From: Clostridiales bacterium
Lineage (GTDB): Bacteria > Bacillota > Clostridia > Christensenellales > Pumilibacteraceae
Assembly (NCBI GenBank): GCA_022508505.1
Contig: JAFLVC010000009.1
Coordinates: 1 to 64,000 of the forward strand
Reading direction: 5' to 3'
DNA: 64,000 bases
Shown here: in pieces, positions 1 to 7,801 of the stretch
Layout of the letters: the number at the start of each line of letters is the position of its first letter
Position numbering within the stretch: the stretch's first letter is position 1
The notes under the pieces: model-generated
The model's database searches: none
What the model was told of the DNA's origin: nothing
Seen by the model: only the letters and a program-made list of their open reading frames with translations
Position numbers and translations under genes: made by a program

Positions 1-2
1 AC

Positions 3-530
3 ACAAAAAAAAACGGCGTGGAAAAGTACACCTATACCTCTTACGGCTGCACGGCTCGCGTCAAGTATTCGAGCGCAGAGCACGGCTCGATGGCGTGCGA
101 TAACGAGTTATATCCCACCGAGGAATTGGAGCAGTATATCAGCGATCGTGTTATGAATCTGCATTTCACCGAGTTTGTTACGCCGCAGACGAGCACGGGC
201 GCGATCGATAAGCTACTGCTCGAAAACAGCGAGTTGAAAAAGCAGAAAGAACGCATACTAGACCTATACCTCGCGGAAGCGATTGACAAAGACACCTACA
301 CGCTCCGCTTTGACGATATCAACAAACGCATCTCAAAAAACCTCGCTGTTATCGATAACGAAAAACAAAAGCTTGCAAAATCGCCTACAGTATCGATTGA
401 ATATCTGAAACAGCGACAACGCGAATATCCAGCCGCTACAAAGAAAGAAAAACGCCGCCTACTACAACTGCTAATCAAGCATATTGTAATAGACGGCAAA
501 CAAATATCAATATCTTGGAATGTAAAGTAA
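3..530 (+). CDS. Large serine recombinase, C-terminal part (gene runs off the left edge)
   Basis: The frame is open to the left edge, so this is only the end of a longer protein. The first ~45 residues keep a degenerate recombinase zinc-ribbon pattern (two Cys, in SYGCTARV and SMACDNEL) followed by the LEQYI-like helix. Residues ~60-135 form a charged coiled coil and the last ~35 residues are a basic tail ending RLLQLLIKHIVIDGKQI. This order is typical of the C-terminal half of large serine recombinases (resolvase, recombinase and zinc-ribbon domains) that integrate and excise phages and conjugative elements. The N-terminal catalytic serine domain is outside the window. These genes usually sit at one end of their element beside the attachment site. 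That fits here, because a truncated host gene begins just downstream. The TTG/GTG-like codon at 18 is not a true start. Confidence 0.85.
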   Translation, partial: TKKNGVEKYTYTSYGCTARVKYSSAEHGSMACDNELYPTEELEQYISDRVMNLHFTEFVTPQTSTGAIDKLLLENSELKKQKERILDLYLAEAIDKDTYTLRFDDINKRISKNLAVIDNEKQKLAKSPTVSIEYLKQRQREYPAATKKEKRRLLQLLIKHIVIDGKQISISWNVK

Positions 531-558
531 CACCACCGCAATATACGGTGGTGTTTTT
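529..558 (+). terminator. Rho-independent terminator after the recombinase
   Basis: AACACCACCG pairs perfectly with CGGTGGTGTT around a 7-nt loop, and the descending arm runs into TTTTT. It starts at the recombinase stop codon. Confidence 0.9.
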
Positions 559-590
559 AGGTCTCTTTTTGAGGTAGCTCTTTACTGCCA
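556..590 (+). other. Probable element/chromosome junction (att site)
   Basis: The recombinase and its terminator end here. From about 580 the + strand carries, in an open frame, the interior of a substrate-binding protein with no start codon or signal peptide. The boundary between mobile element and disrupted host gene must lie in this stretch. Large serine recombinases cross over at a 2-3 bp core, so the exact point cannot be read without an uninterrupted homologue or the other element end. Confidence 0.55.
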
Positions 591-1314
591 CGTCGAAGGT
601 CAGCGCGACTACCCCATCATCTTCGGTCAGCTCACGCGTTGCGACGGCTCCTTCCTCGTAGGCCGCAATCCCGAGCCCGACTTCGACTGGGCTAACCTTG
701 CCGGAAAGCACATCTTGGCAGGCCGCCCGGGCGGCGTTCCCGCTATGACGCTTCAATGGGTGCTCAACGAACACGGCGTATCGACGGACAACGGCAAGCT
801 GTTCGACACCTCTGTCGCGTTCGACGCGATGGTGGGCACCTTCGAGTCCGACAAGTCGATAGACTATACGACGATGTTCGAGCCGACGGCGTCCGAATAC
901 GTCGCGCTCGGCAAGGGCTACATCGTAGCGTCCGTCGGCGAAGCGTCGGGCGAAGTGCCGTACACGGCGTTCTCTGCGCAAAAATCGTGGCTCAAGGACA
1001 ACAAGAGCACGGCAAAAGCGTTCCTTCGCGCCGTCATGCGCGGCTACAACTACATGGTAGCGAGCACGCCCGAAGAAGTAGCAAAGGCGCTCAAAAAGTC
1101 GTTCGCGGGCACGAGCGAAGCTTCAATCGCCGCGGCGGTAAAGAGCTATATCTCAATCGACGCCTGGTCGCACACGCCCGTCATGAGCGAATCGGCTTTC
1201 AACCATCTGCAAGAGATAATGGAAAACGCGGGCACTCTCAAAAGCCGCGCGGACTACTCTAAGGCGGTCGACAACACTCTCGCAAACGAGCTTTTAAAAG
1301 AGCTCGGCGAGTGA
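577..1314 (+). pseudogene. ABC transporter substrate-binding protein (NMT1/SsuA/TauA type), 5'-truncated
   Basis: The frame encodes the C-terminal ~240 residues of a periplasmic-binding-like lipoprotein of the nitrate/sulfonate/thiamine-precursor family. The recognisable hallmark is a stretch reading GQRDYPIIFGQLT, then DGSFLVGR and AGRPGGVPAMTLQWVL. The signal peptide, lipobox and first lobe (~100 residues) are missing. The frame stays open upstream into the recombinase terminator, with no credible start or Shine-Dalgarno site. The ATPase and permease of the same transporter follow immediately, so the gene was once complete. The simplest reading is interruption by the integrated element ending at ~558. 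The substrate cannot be deduced. Confidence 0.8.
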
Positions 1315-1325
1315 TCGGAGGAACC

Positions 1326-2078
1326 ATGTCTCTTCTCGCACTCGAACACGTCGATCTCATCTACCAGACCGAACAGGACGAAACCGAAGCCGTGCGAGAT
1401 ATGAACGTCACGGTTGACGAGGGCGAATTCATCGCCCTCGTCGGACCGTCCGGCTGCGGAAAGACGACCATTCTGTCAATGATTGCGGGACTGCTTTCGC
1501 CCACCCGCGGCTCTGTTACAATCGAAGGGAAACCGGTTACGCCAAAGTCGGGCAACGTCGGATACATGCTTCAGCGCGACAACCTGTTCGAGTGGCGCAC
1601 GATAGAAGCAAACGTGCTCTTGGGGCTGTCGATACGAAAAGAACTGACGCCCGAGAACAAAAAATACGCGATCGAAATGCTCGAAAAGTACGGGCTCGGC
1701 GAGTTCCGCACCCACTACCCCGGTCAGCTTTCGGGCGGCATGCGGCAGCGTGCGGCGCTCATTCGGACGCTCGCGTTCAGACCTAAGCTATTGCTTCTCG
1801 ACGAGCCGTTCTCGGCGGTGGATTTTCAAACGCGCATGACTGTTTGCGACGACGTGTATTCGATTATAAAAAACGAGGGCAAGACGGCAGTGCTCGTCAC
1901 CCACGACATCTCGGAGGCGGTGTCTATGGCGGATCGAATTATCGTTCTGACCAAGCGCCCGTCCTCCGTCAAGACAATTTTCAACATTGACATCGACGCG
2001 CCGACGCCGCTCAAAAAACGCGAAAATCCGCGCTTTTCGAAATGGTTCGACCGCGTATGGAAGGAGGTTACCGTATGA
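1326..2078 (+). CDS. ABC transporter ATP-binding protein (SsuB/TauB/NrtD type)
   Basis: This is the ATPase of a nitrate/taurine-type importer and binds the permease encoded downstream on the cytoplasmic face. Walker A is GPSGCGKTT, the Q-loop lies in MLQRDNLF, the signature is LSGGMRQRAAL, Walker B is LLLLDEPF and the switch His is in VTHD. Its length of ~250 residues is normal. I chose the ATG at 1326 because GGAGGA lies just before it. A longer frame from 1311 would overlap the preceding stop and place this site inside the gene. The gene overlaps the next one by 3 nt (ATGA). With the upstream binding protein truncated, the transporter probably does not work in this cell. Confidence 0.93.
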   Translation: MSLLALEHVDLIYQTEQDETEAVRDMNVTVDEGEFIALVGPSGCGKTTILSMIAGLLSPTRGSVTIEGKPVTPKSGNVGYMLQRDNLFEWRTIEANVLLGLSIRKELTPENKKYAIEMLEKYGLGEFRTHYPGQLSGGMRQRAALIRTLAFRPKLLLLDEPFSAVDFQTRMTVCDDVYSIIKNEGKTAVLVTHDISEAVSMADRIIVLTKRPSSVKTIFNIDIDAPTPLKKRENPRFSKWFDRVWKEVTV

Positions 2079-2269
2079 AAGACGAAATTACTGCAAAGCA
2101 GGTGCTCATCGAGTTCGAAACGCTTTTAAAAGACACCGGTCTGTACCTGTTCTCGGTCGGAGCCCGCATAGTCCGCGCCGTTAAAAAGGCGGTAAAAAAA
2201 TCCGAAAAAGATGACAGCTCGGACGGCGCGACTGCGGACGGCGCAACTGCATTGCAAACGGCGGCATAG
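2075..2269 (+). CDS. Small hypothetical protein inside the ABC transporter operon
   Basis: A 64-residue frame starts at an ATGA overlap with the ATPase and has AAGGAGG 8 nt upstream, so it is likely translated. The first ~40 residues suggest a helix with a hydrophobic middle (LYLFSVGARIV) and a lysine-rich flank. The end is rich in Ala, Asp and Ser. No family is recognised. The position between ATPase and permease suggests an accessory or coupling peptide, but that is inference. Confidence 0.55.
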   Translation: MKDEITAKQVLIEFETLLKDTGLYLFSVGARIVRAVKKAVKKSEKDDSSDGATADGATALQTAA

Positions 2270-2315
2270 CGACGACGAATACAAAGACCGCACCAAAGAA
2301 AAGGAGGTATCATAT

Positions 2316-3155
2316 ATGTCGGATAAGGCATATTCCAAACTGCCGTGCCGCATGAGAGAGGTCAAGTCTCCGCGACGCGCATATCTCGCCAAACGGCGTA
2401 ACGACAAAATAACGACGGTGCTTTTTCAAATCGGGCTGCTCGCCGCTCTCATCGGGCTGTGGGAGCTCGCGGCGCAGGTCGGCTTCATCGACTCGTTCAT
2501 AACGTCCTGCCCCTCACGCATAATAAAAACTCTCGGCGAAATCGAGCCTGCCGAGCTCATGACGCACATAGGCTATACCGTTCTCGAGTGCGTGATAGGA
2601 TTTTTTGCGGCGAGCGCGATAGGAATACTCGTCGCGGTGCTGCTGTGGCGGTTCAACAAGCTCCGCCGCGTGCTCGAGCCGTACGTCGTCGTCCTGAACG
2701 CCCTGCCCAAAATCGCGCTCGGCCCTATCATAATAATCTGGGTGGGCGCAGGCATGCAAGCGATAGTCGTGATGACCATATTGATTTGCGTGATCGTCAC
2801 GATAATAAGCGTACTGAACGGCTTCATGTCCGTCGACGAAGGCAAAATCCTGCTGATGAAGTCTATGGGCGCGTCGCGCTTTCAGATACTGACAAAGCTC
2901 ATCATTCCCGCCAACGTCCCCGCCCTTGTCAACATGCTCAAAATAAACGTGGGGCTCGCCTGGGTGGGCACTATCATGGGCGAATACCTCGTGTCGAGCG
3001 CCGGCATAGGCTATCTGATTATCTACGGCAGCCAGGTCTTTAAAATGGACCTCGTCATGACAAGCACCGTAATATTGTGCCTGCTCGCGACCATAATGTA
3101 TCTCGCAGTCGCCGGCGTCGAACGGCTTACAAAGCGCAAGTTCCACGTCGAGTAA
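2316..3155 (+). CDS. ABC transporter permease (SsuC/TauC type, BPD_transp_1)
   Basis: This 279-residue integral membrane protein has about six hydrophobic segments after a basic N-terminus. The EAA-like coupling loop is visible as KILLMKSMGASRFQIL, followed by IIPANVPALVNMLKI, as usual in this family. It would form the channel of the nitrate/taurine-type importer. Start at 2316 is supported by AAGGAGGT 8 nt upstream. It is the last gene of the operon and a hairpin terminator follows. Confidence 0.92.
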   Translation: MSDKAYSKLPCRMREVKSPRRAYLAKRRNDKITTVLFQIGLLAALIGLWELAAQVGFIDSFITSCPSRIIKTLGEIEPAELMTHIGYTVLECVIGFFAASAIGILVAVLLWRFNKLRRVLEPYVVVLNALPKIALGPIIIIWVGAGMQAIVVMTILICVIVTIISVLNGFMSVDEGKILLMKSMGASRFQILTKLIIPANVPALVNMLKINVGLAWVGTIMGEYLVSSAGIGYLIIYGSQVFKMDLVMTSTVILCLLATIMYLAVAGVERLTKRKFHVE

Positions 3156-3189
3156 GCTTTAAGTGCATTTTAAATTTTACGCACCGCAA

Positions 3190-3215
3190 AAAACTCTCGA
3201 GCAATCGAGAGTTTT
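3190..3215 (+). terminator. Terminator of the ABC transporter operon
   Basis: AACTCTCGA and TCGAGAGTT pair around GCAA, flanked by A and T runs. It can act in both directions between converging genes. Nothing else is seen up to 3302. Confidence 0.75.
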
Positions 3216-3302
3216 ACCGTATGTGGAAATAGCCCACAAATTGAAGTGTTTACCGCACATTATAAACTGTACGGAAAGATATTTGCCGTAAACGGCTGCG
3301 CG

Positions 3303-4166
3303 TTAAGTTGTGCTTAAGCGCCCTTTTTGCTGTAGAAATTCTTTTATCTTACTGCCGTCGGCATAACCCTTTTCATACAGCTTTTTAAGCGCCTCTCTGT
3401 CCTTATGTAGCGTGTCCACACCGCAAGTATCGTCAGGCGATACAATAATCAGCTTGCCTTGTTTTGCGTATTCTCGTGCGATTGCAACGCCCTCGTTATA
3501 ATGTTGAGCCCGTAAGCATAACTGTTCCGCCGATTTGGGATACTTTTTGCGAATCCGCTTTGCGAGCTTAGCATCGCTTCCCTGCTCGCGCGGCTTATCC
3601 GCAGGTTTAGACAACATCAATATCACCAAATCGCAACCCAACTCAAACGCTTTTTCGACGGGGACGGGATCGCCGAGAGCACCGTCATAATACGGCTTGC
3701 CGTCTATAACGTACGGTTTATTGACAAACGGAATAGACGAAGAAGCTTTGAATACCGCGTAGTTATCCTGCGAAATCGCGCTTTTGTCAAAATACACCGC
3801 TTCGCCCGTCGCGGCGTCGGTGGCAATTACGATGAACTCGGCGGGATTGTCGCGCAGCGCCGAATAGTCAAGCGGATTTTCGCCGTTACTGCCCGACAGG
3901 GTGCCGAATATATATTCCATGTCGAAAAAGCCTTTCCCGAGAATAAAATTGCGCAAGCTCGCGTATTGCTTGCGAAAGGCGTATTGCGTGTAAAAAGTGT
4001 AATTCCGTCCGCGCTGTCTCGCAATAAACGACGCCAAATTTGCGCTCCCCGCCGATATGGCGAGCGCAAGGTCAAACTCTATGGAGTTATCTTGACAATA
4101 ATCAAGCACCCCCGCCGCATATATGCCGCGAAATCCTCCGCCTACATCGATAATGCCTACTTTCAT
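3303..4166 (-). CDS. Patatin-like phospholipase (YjjU/RssA-like)
   Basis: This 287-residue protein belongs to the patatin superfamily of Ser-Asp dyad lipid hydrolases. The N-terminal oxyanion loop is DVGGGFRGIYAAGVLDY. The nucleophile elbow is AISAGSANL, where the first Gly of G-x-S-x-G is Ala. The catalytic Asp is in YYDGALGDP. There is no signal peptide, so it is likely cytoplasmic. Start ATG at 4166 is preceded by GGGAG at 7 nt; the TTG two codons earlier lacks such spacing. It is probably an esterase or lysophospholipase, natural substrate unknown. Confidence 0.85.
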   Translation of the reverse strand: MKVGIIDVGGGFRGIYAAGVLDYCQDNSIEFDLALAISAGSANLASFIARQRGRNYTFYTQYAFRKQYASLRNFILGKGFFDMEYIFGTLSGSNGENPLDYSALRDNPAEFIVIATDAATGEAVYFDKSAISQDNYAVFKASSSIPFVNKPYVIDGKPYYDGALGDPVPVEKAFELGCDLVILMLSKPADKPREQGSDAKLAKRIRKKYPKSAEQLCLRAQHYNEGVAIAREYAKQGKLIIVSPDDTCGVDTLHKDREALKKLYEKGYADGSKIKEFLQQKGRLSTT

Positions 4167-4287
4167 AATCAATCTCCCGTCAAAGCTGTTTTCATCATTG
4201 CGGCTCGACTAAAAACCCTGCAAGCCTTTGTTTGCTCTAGGGCACTTTCGCCGCGCAGAAATTGAGATTGCGCCTCTATTTCGGTGC

Positions 4288-4497
4288 TTACGCGATTGCG
4301 GTTACAGTGTAGCCTGCGTCCTCGACCGCCGCCTTGAGCGCGGCGTCCGCAACTTCCTTTTCGAGCGTGACGACCGCCGTGCCGTTCGTGTGGCTGACCT
4401 CGGCAAGGCTTACGCCGTCGACGGCCTCGAGCGCCTTTTTGGTGTGTGCCTCGCAATGTCCGCACATCATGCCTTCGATTTTGAGAGTTTTTTGCAT
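4288..4497 (-). other. copZ: Internal in-frame start for a free CopZ-like copper chaperone
   Basis: Inside the copA frame, an ATG at 4497 is preceded by AAGGAG 8 nt upstream. Translation from it would give a separate 69-residue protein starting MQKTLKIEGMMCGHC, the normal length and layout of CopZ. The cell may therefore make both the fused domain and a free chaperone. No stop codon separates the two parts. Translation from this site is inferred from the sequence. Confidence 0.5.
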
Positions 4498-6849
4498 GGG
4501 TTTTATCTCCTTTTCTATTTTATTCTTGACCTTTCGGTCTTTTTTGCTGTTATACGGATTGAACAGGTTGAGCCGCAGCGCGTTCATGACGACGCAGAAG
4601 CTCGATATGCTCATAGCCGCCGCGCCGAACATCGGATCGAGTTCCCAGCCGAAATTGGGCGTAAAGACGCTAAGCGGAATGAACACGCCTGCGGCAAACG
4701 GGATGAGAAGCGTATTGTATATGAACGCCCAGAACAGGTTTTCGTGAATGTTACGCAGAGTCGCACGGCTCAAACGAATGGCCGCAGGAACGTCGACGAG
4801 CGTGTTTTTCATTAGCACGACGTCGGCGGCGTCGATAGCTACGTCCGTGCCCGCGCCGATCGCAATGCCTATATCGGCGCTCGTAAGCGCGGGCGCGTCG
4901 TTTATTCCGTCGCCCACCATGATGACCTTGCCCTTCTTTTTTAGCTCGTTTACGACGCTTTCCTTGCCGTCGGGGAGCACGCCCGCAATGACCTCGTCGA
5001 CGCCCACCTTGGCGGCGATTGCGTTTGCGGTGCGCTCGTTGTCGCCCGTCAACATGACAACGTGCAGCCCCATATTGCGAAGCTCGGCAATCGCCTGCGG
5101 GCTGTCCTCTTTAATTACGTCCGCGACGGCTATTATGCCGACGAGCTTGCCGCCGTACGCAAAGAACAGCGGCGTCTTGCCCTCCTCGGCGAGTTCTTCC
5201 GACCTTTTGCGAATATCGCCGCTTACTTCAACCTGCGTCGATATATACGCAAGGTTGCCGCCGCAAAGCGCGCTTCCGTCGAGCGTTGCGGTGAGTCCGT
5301 TGCCCGGCAGAGCCTGAAAATCGGACACGTCTTTCGCGGCGGCGTTTTGCTCCTCCGCACGCTTTATAATCGCTTTTGCGAGCGGGTGCTCGCTTCTTAC
5401 TTCGAGCGAGCAAGCAAGCGCAAGCAGTTCGGTTTCGGTCGTTCCGTCCGCGGGGATGATGTCGGTTACCTGCGGCGTTCCGCGGGTGATGGTGCCCGTC
5501 TTGTCGAGCACGACGTACTGCGCCCGCCCCGTCATTTCGAGAGACGCCGCCGTCTTGAACAGAATGCCGCACTTTGCGCCCCTGCCGTTGCCCACCATGA
5601 CGGCGACGGGAGTGGCAAGCCCGAGCGCGCACGGACAGCTTATGACAAGCACCGATATTGCGCGAGCGAGCGCATAGCCGACGGCGAACTTACCCGCAAA
5701 CAGCCATACGACAAAGGTCAATAGCGCAACGCCGATTACGGCGGGGACGAACACGCCCGAAACCTTGTCGGCAACCTTTGCAATCGGCGCCTTCGTCGCG
5801 GCGGCGCCTTCCACCATTTGGATAATCTGCGAGAGCGTGGTGTCCTCGCCGACGCGCGTCGCCTCACAGCGGATAAAGCCGGACTGATTGAGCGTGCCCG
5901 CCGAAACGGCGCTTCCCGCCGCCTTGTCGACGGGGACGCTTTCGCCAGTCAAGGTCGACTCGTCGACCGCGCTGTTGCCTTCTATGACGACGCCGTCGAC
6001 GGGTATGGTTTCGCCCGGGCGAACGACGTAAATATCGCCTTTTCTTACCTCGTCGATAGGGACTGTAGCCTCTTGCCCGTCGCGTACGACAACCGCCGTC
6101 TTGGGCGCGAGCTTCATCAGCCCTTTAAGCGCGTCGGTAGTCTTACCCTTCGATCGCGCTTCGAGCGTCTTTCCGAGCGTAATCAGCGTGAGAATTGTCG
6201 CCGCCGACTCAAAGTAAAACTCGTCCATGTACGCCATGGCCGCCATGTGCTCGCCCGAGCTTACGGCGTCGGTCATCAAAAACAGCGCAACTATGCTGTA
6301 TACGAACGCGGCGGTCGCCCCTAACGCCACGAGCGCGTCCATGTTGGGCGAACGCCTCCACAGACTCTTGAAGCCGTTTACGAAAAACCGCTGATTGATG
6401 ATCATGACGGCGACACACAAAAGGAGCTGAACGAGCCCCACGGCGACGTGGTTTCTCTCCAAAGCCGACGGGAGCGGCCAGCCCCACATCATGTTTCCCA
6501 TCGTTATATACATGAGCGGAAGCAAGAACACAAGCGACGCAATAAAGCGCGCGAAAAGCTTGGGCGTCTCCCTGTCCTTCAGCTCGTCGTCCGTAACGGT
6601 TTTGCTACCGCTCTCCTTTTTCTCACCTTTCAGCTCCGCGCCGTAGCCCGCGTTTTTTACCGCCTGAATAATCATCTCCGGCGACGCCGTCCCCTCGACG
6701 CCCATTGAGTTTGTCAAAAGACTGACCGAAACGGAAGAAACGCCCTCAACTTTTGAGACCGCCTTTTCCACCCGCGCACTGCACGCAGCGCACGTCATTC
6801 CCGTTACAAAATACTGTTCCATTGTTTTAGTGTGCCCCGATTCCGTCAC
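4288..6849 (-). CDS. copA: Copper-exporting P1B-type ATPase with a fused C-terminal CopZ-like domain
   Basis: An 853-residue Cu+ exporter of the plasma membrane. Residues ~10-75 are a heavy-metal domain with GMTCAAC. Membrane helices follow, then the actuator motif TGES (301-304), the ion-path motif CPC (405-407), the phosphorylation loop DKTGT (449-453), SEHPLAKA, and GDGIND. The last ~70 residues are a second heavy-metal domain with GMMCGHC, like the chaperone CopZ. The GTG at 6849 overlaps the CsoR stop (coupling), but ATG at 6822 begins exactly where family members start (MEQYFVTGMTCAAC), so either start is possible. It is cotranscribed with csoR and expected to be induced by copper. Confidence 0.95.
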   Translation of the reverse strand: MTESGHTKTMEQYFVTGMTCAACSARVEKAVSKVEGVSSVSVSLLTNSMGVEGTASPEMIIQAVKNAGYGAELKGEKKESGSKTVTDDELKDRETPKLFARFIASLVFLLPLMYITMGNMMWGWPLPSALERNHVAVGLVQLLLCVAVMIINQRFFVNGFKSLWRRSPNMDALVALGATAAFVYSIVALFLMTDAVSSGEHMAAMAYMDEFYFESAATILTLITLGKTLEARSKGKTTDALKGLMKLAPKTAVVVRDGQEATVPIDEVRKGDIYVVRPGETIPVDGVVIEGNSAVDESTLTGESVPVDKAAGSAVSAGTLNQSGFIRCEATRVGEDTTLSQIIQMVEGAAATKAPIAKVADKVSGVFVPAVIGVALLTFVVWLFAGKFAVGYALARAISVLVISCPCALGLATPVAVMVGNGRGAKCGILFKTAASLEMTGRAQYVVLDKTGTITRGTPQVTDIIPADGTTETELLALACSLEVRSEHPLAKAIIKRAEEQNAAAKDVSDFQALPGNGLTATLDGSALCGGNLAYISTQVEVSGDIRKRSEELAEEGKTPLFFAYGGKLVGIIAVADVIKEDSPQAIAELRNMGLHVVMLTGDNERTANAIAAKVGVDEVIAGVLPDGKESVVNELKKKGKVIMVGDGINDAPALTSADIGIAIGAGTDVAIDAADVVLMKNTLVDVPAAIRLSRATLRNIHENLFWAFIYNTLLIPFAAGVFIPLSVFTPNFGWELDPMFGAAAMSISSFCVVMNALRLNLFNPYNSKKDRKVKNKIEKEIKPMQKTLKIEGMMCGHCEAHTKKALEAVDGVSLAEVSHTNGTAVVTLEKEVADAALKAAVEDAGYTVTAIA

Positions 6850-7157
6850 TTCATGAGCTTTTGCAGCGTCGCTACAAGCTCATCGATTACTTCCTCGTTT
6901 CCTTCTCGCACGTCGCGCACAACGCAGTGGTGAATATGCCCCGCAATCAAATCTTTGTTGAAAGCGTTGACCGCCGCATTGACTGCCGCCGACTGCATCA
7001 AAATATCGGGACAGTACGCGTCGCGTTCGACCATGGCGCGTATGCCTCTGATCTGCCCTTCTATGCGGTTGAGCCTATTGATGAGCTTTTTGCGCTCCTC
7101 GTCGCCCCGCTCCGTCGTCTTGCAATGACAACAGCATTTTTCTTCTTCGTTTTCCAT
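6846..7157 (-). CDS. csoR: Copper-sensing repressor, CsoR family
   Basis: A 103-residue all-helical repressor. After a Cys-rich start (CCCHC, residues ~8-12) it has the family core RLNRIEGQIRGIRAMVE, and the copper ligands Cys (AYCPDIL) and His-Cys (HIHHCVV). Apo-protein binds DNA and Cu+ releases it. AGGTGA precedes the ATG. Its promoter overlaps two dyads matching the usual CsoR/RcnR-type site (ATACCC...GGGTAT), so it most likely represses itself and copA, which it overlaps. Confidence 0.93.
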   Translation of the reverse strand: MENEEEKCCCHCKTTERGDEERKKLINRLNRIEGQIRGIRAMVERDAYCPDILMQSAAVNAAVNAFNKDLIAGHIHHCVVRDVREGNEEVIDELVATLQKLMK

Positions 7158-7174
7158 AATTCACCTATAACACA

Positions 7175-7226
7175 ATACCCGTACGGGGTATAAGCGCATT
7201 ATATACCCCCATACCGTATTTGTCAA
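7175..7226 (-). promoter_or_regulatory. csoR-copA promoter with two CsoR-type operators
   Basis: On the minus strand TTGACA (7221-7226), a 17-nt spacer and TATAAT (7198-7203) form a consensus promoter. One near-perfect dyad (7175-7191) covers the expected transcription start. A second, poorer one (7203-7219) fills the spacer. Both have A/T-rich ends around a C-run/G-run core, as in CsoR sites. Confidence 0.85.
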
Positions 7227-7304
7227 GCAAATTTTCGAAAATTCTCAAACGGAAAATCACAGCGCACACACACGGGGCACATTTAGGCCATAAGAAATAT
7301 ATCC

Positions 7305-7333
7305 TTGACAATTAAATATTTTTTTGTTAAACT
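7305..7333 (+). promoter_or_regulatory. Promoter for the 127-aa membrane protein
   Basis: TTGACA, 17 nt, TAAACT. The ATG follows 9 nt after the -10 box, so the transcript would have almost no leader. Confidence 0.6.
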
Positions 7334-7342
7334 CATAGCATT

Positions 7343-7726
7343 ATGAAAAAAGCTGTTGTGGTTGAAATATTACTACTGCTTATATTGGCAGTTTCGATAG
7401 CCTGCGCTGTTGAGTTTTTTGTTGTTTACAATGATACCATGAATCACGTTTATCATCTTGTTGAGGGAACGCCTTTTTTAGTTCAGTATGATGTCAAAGA
7501 CGTTAGTTCATTGATGATATGCGGCATTTTCTCTATACTCGCCGCTCTCGCCGCCCTCGCCATCATGATAATCATAGCAATCAAAGACTTTCCTGTCGTA
7601 AAGCAATATATAAACAATCTAAAAGCTAAGCGTGCGGTCGCGAAATCCGAGAAAGCCGAAGCGGACAAGCAAGCGCGGATAGAGAAACTTCAAGCAGAGC
7701 TTGACGAATTGAAAAAGAACGAGTAA
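7343..7726 (+). CDS. Small membrane protein with C-terminal coiled coil, unknown function
   Basis: 127 residues. There are two hydrophobic segments (residues ~5-27 and ~52-78) with a short external loop between them. The C-terminal ~40 residues are Lys/Glu/Ala-rich and predicted to form a cytoplasmic coiled coil. I recognise no family. It stands alone between the csoR promoter and a convergent gene. There is no Shine-Dalgarno sequence, and the promoter lies immediately upstream. Confidence 0.6.
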   Translation: MKKAVVVEILLLLILAVSIACAVEFFVVYNDTMNHVYHLVEGTPFLVQYDVKDVSSLMICGIFSILAALAALAIMIIIAIKDFPVVKQYINNLKAKRAVAKSEKAEADKQARIEKLQAELDELKKNE

Positions 7727-7801
7727 AGGGACTCGCACCAATTTATCCGTTGTTTTCTATTGCTCAAAATTAGGTACTGTCTCTTTCATATTTTTACATG
7801 A

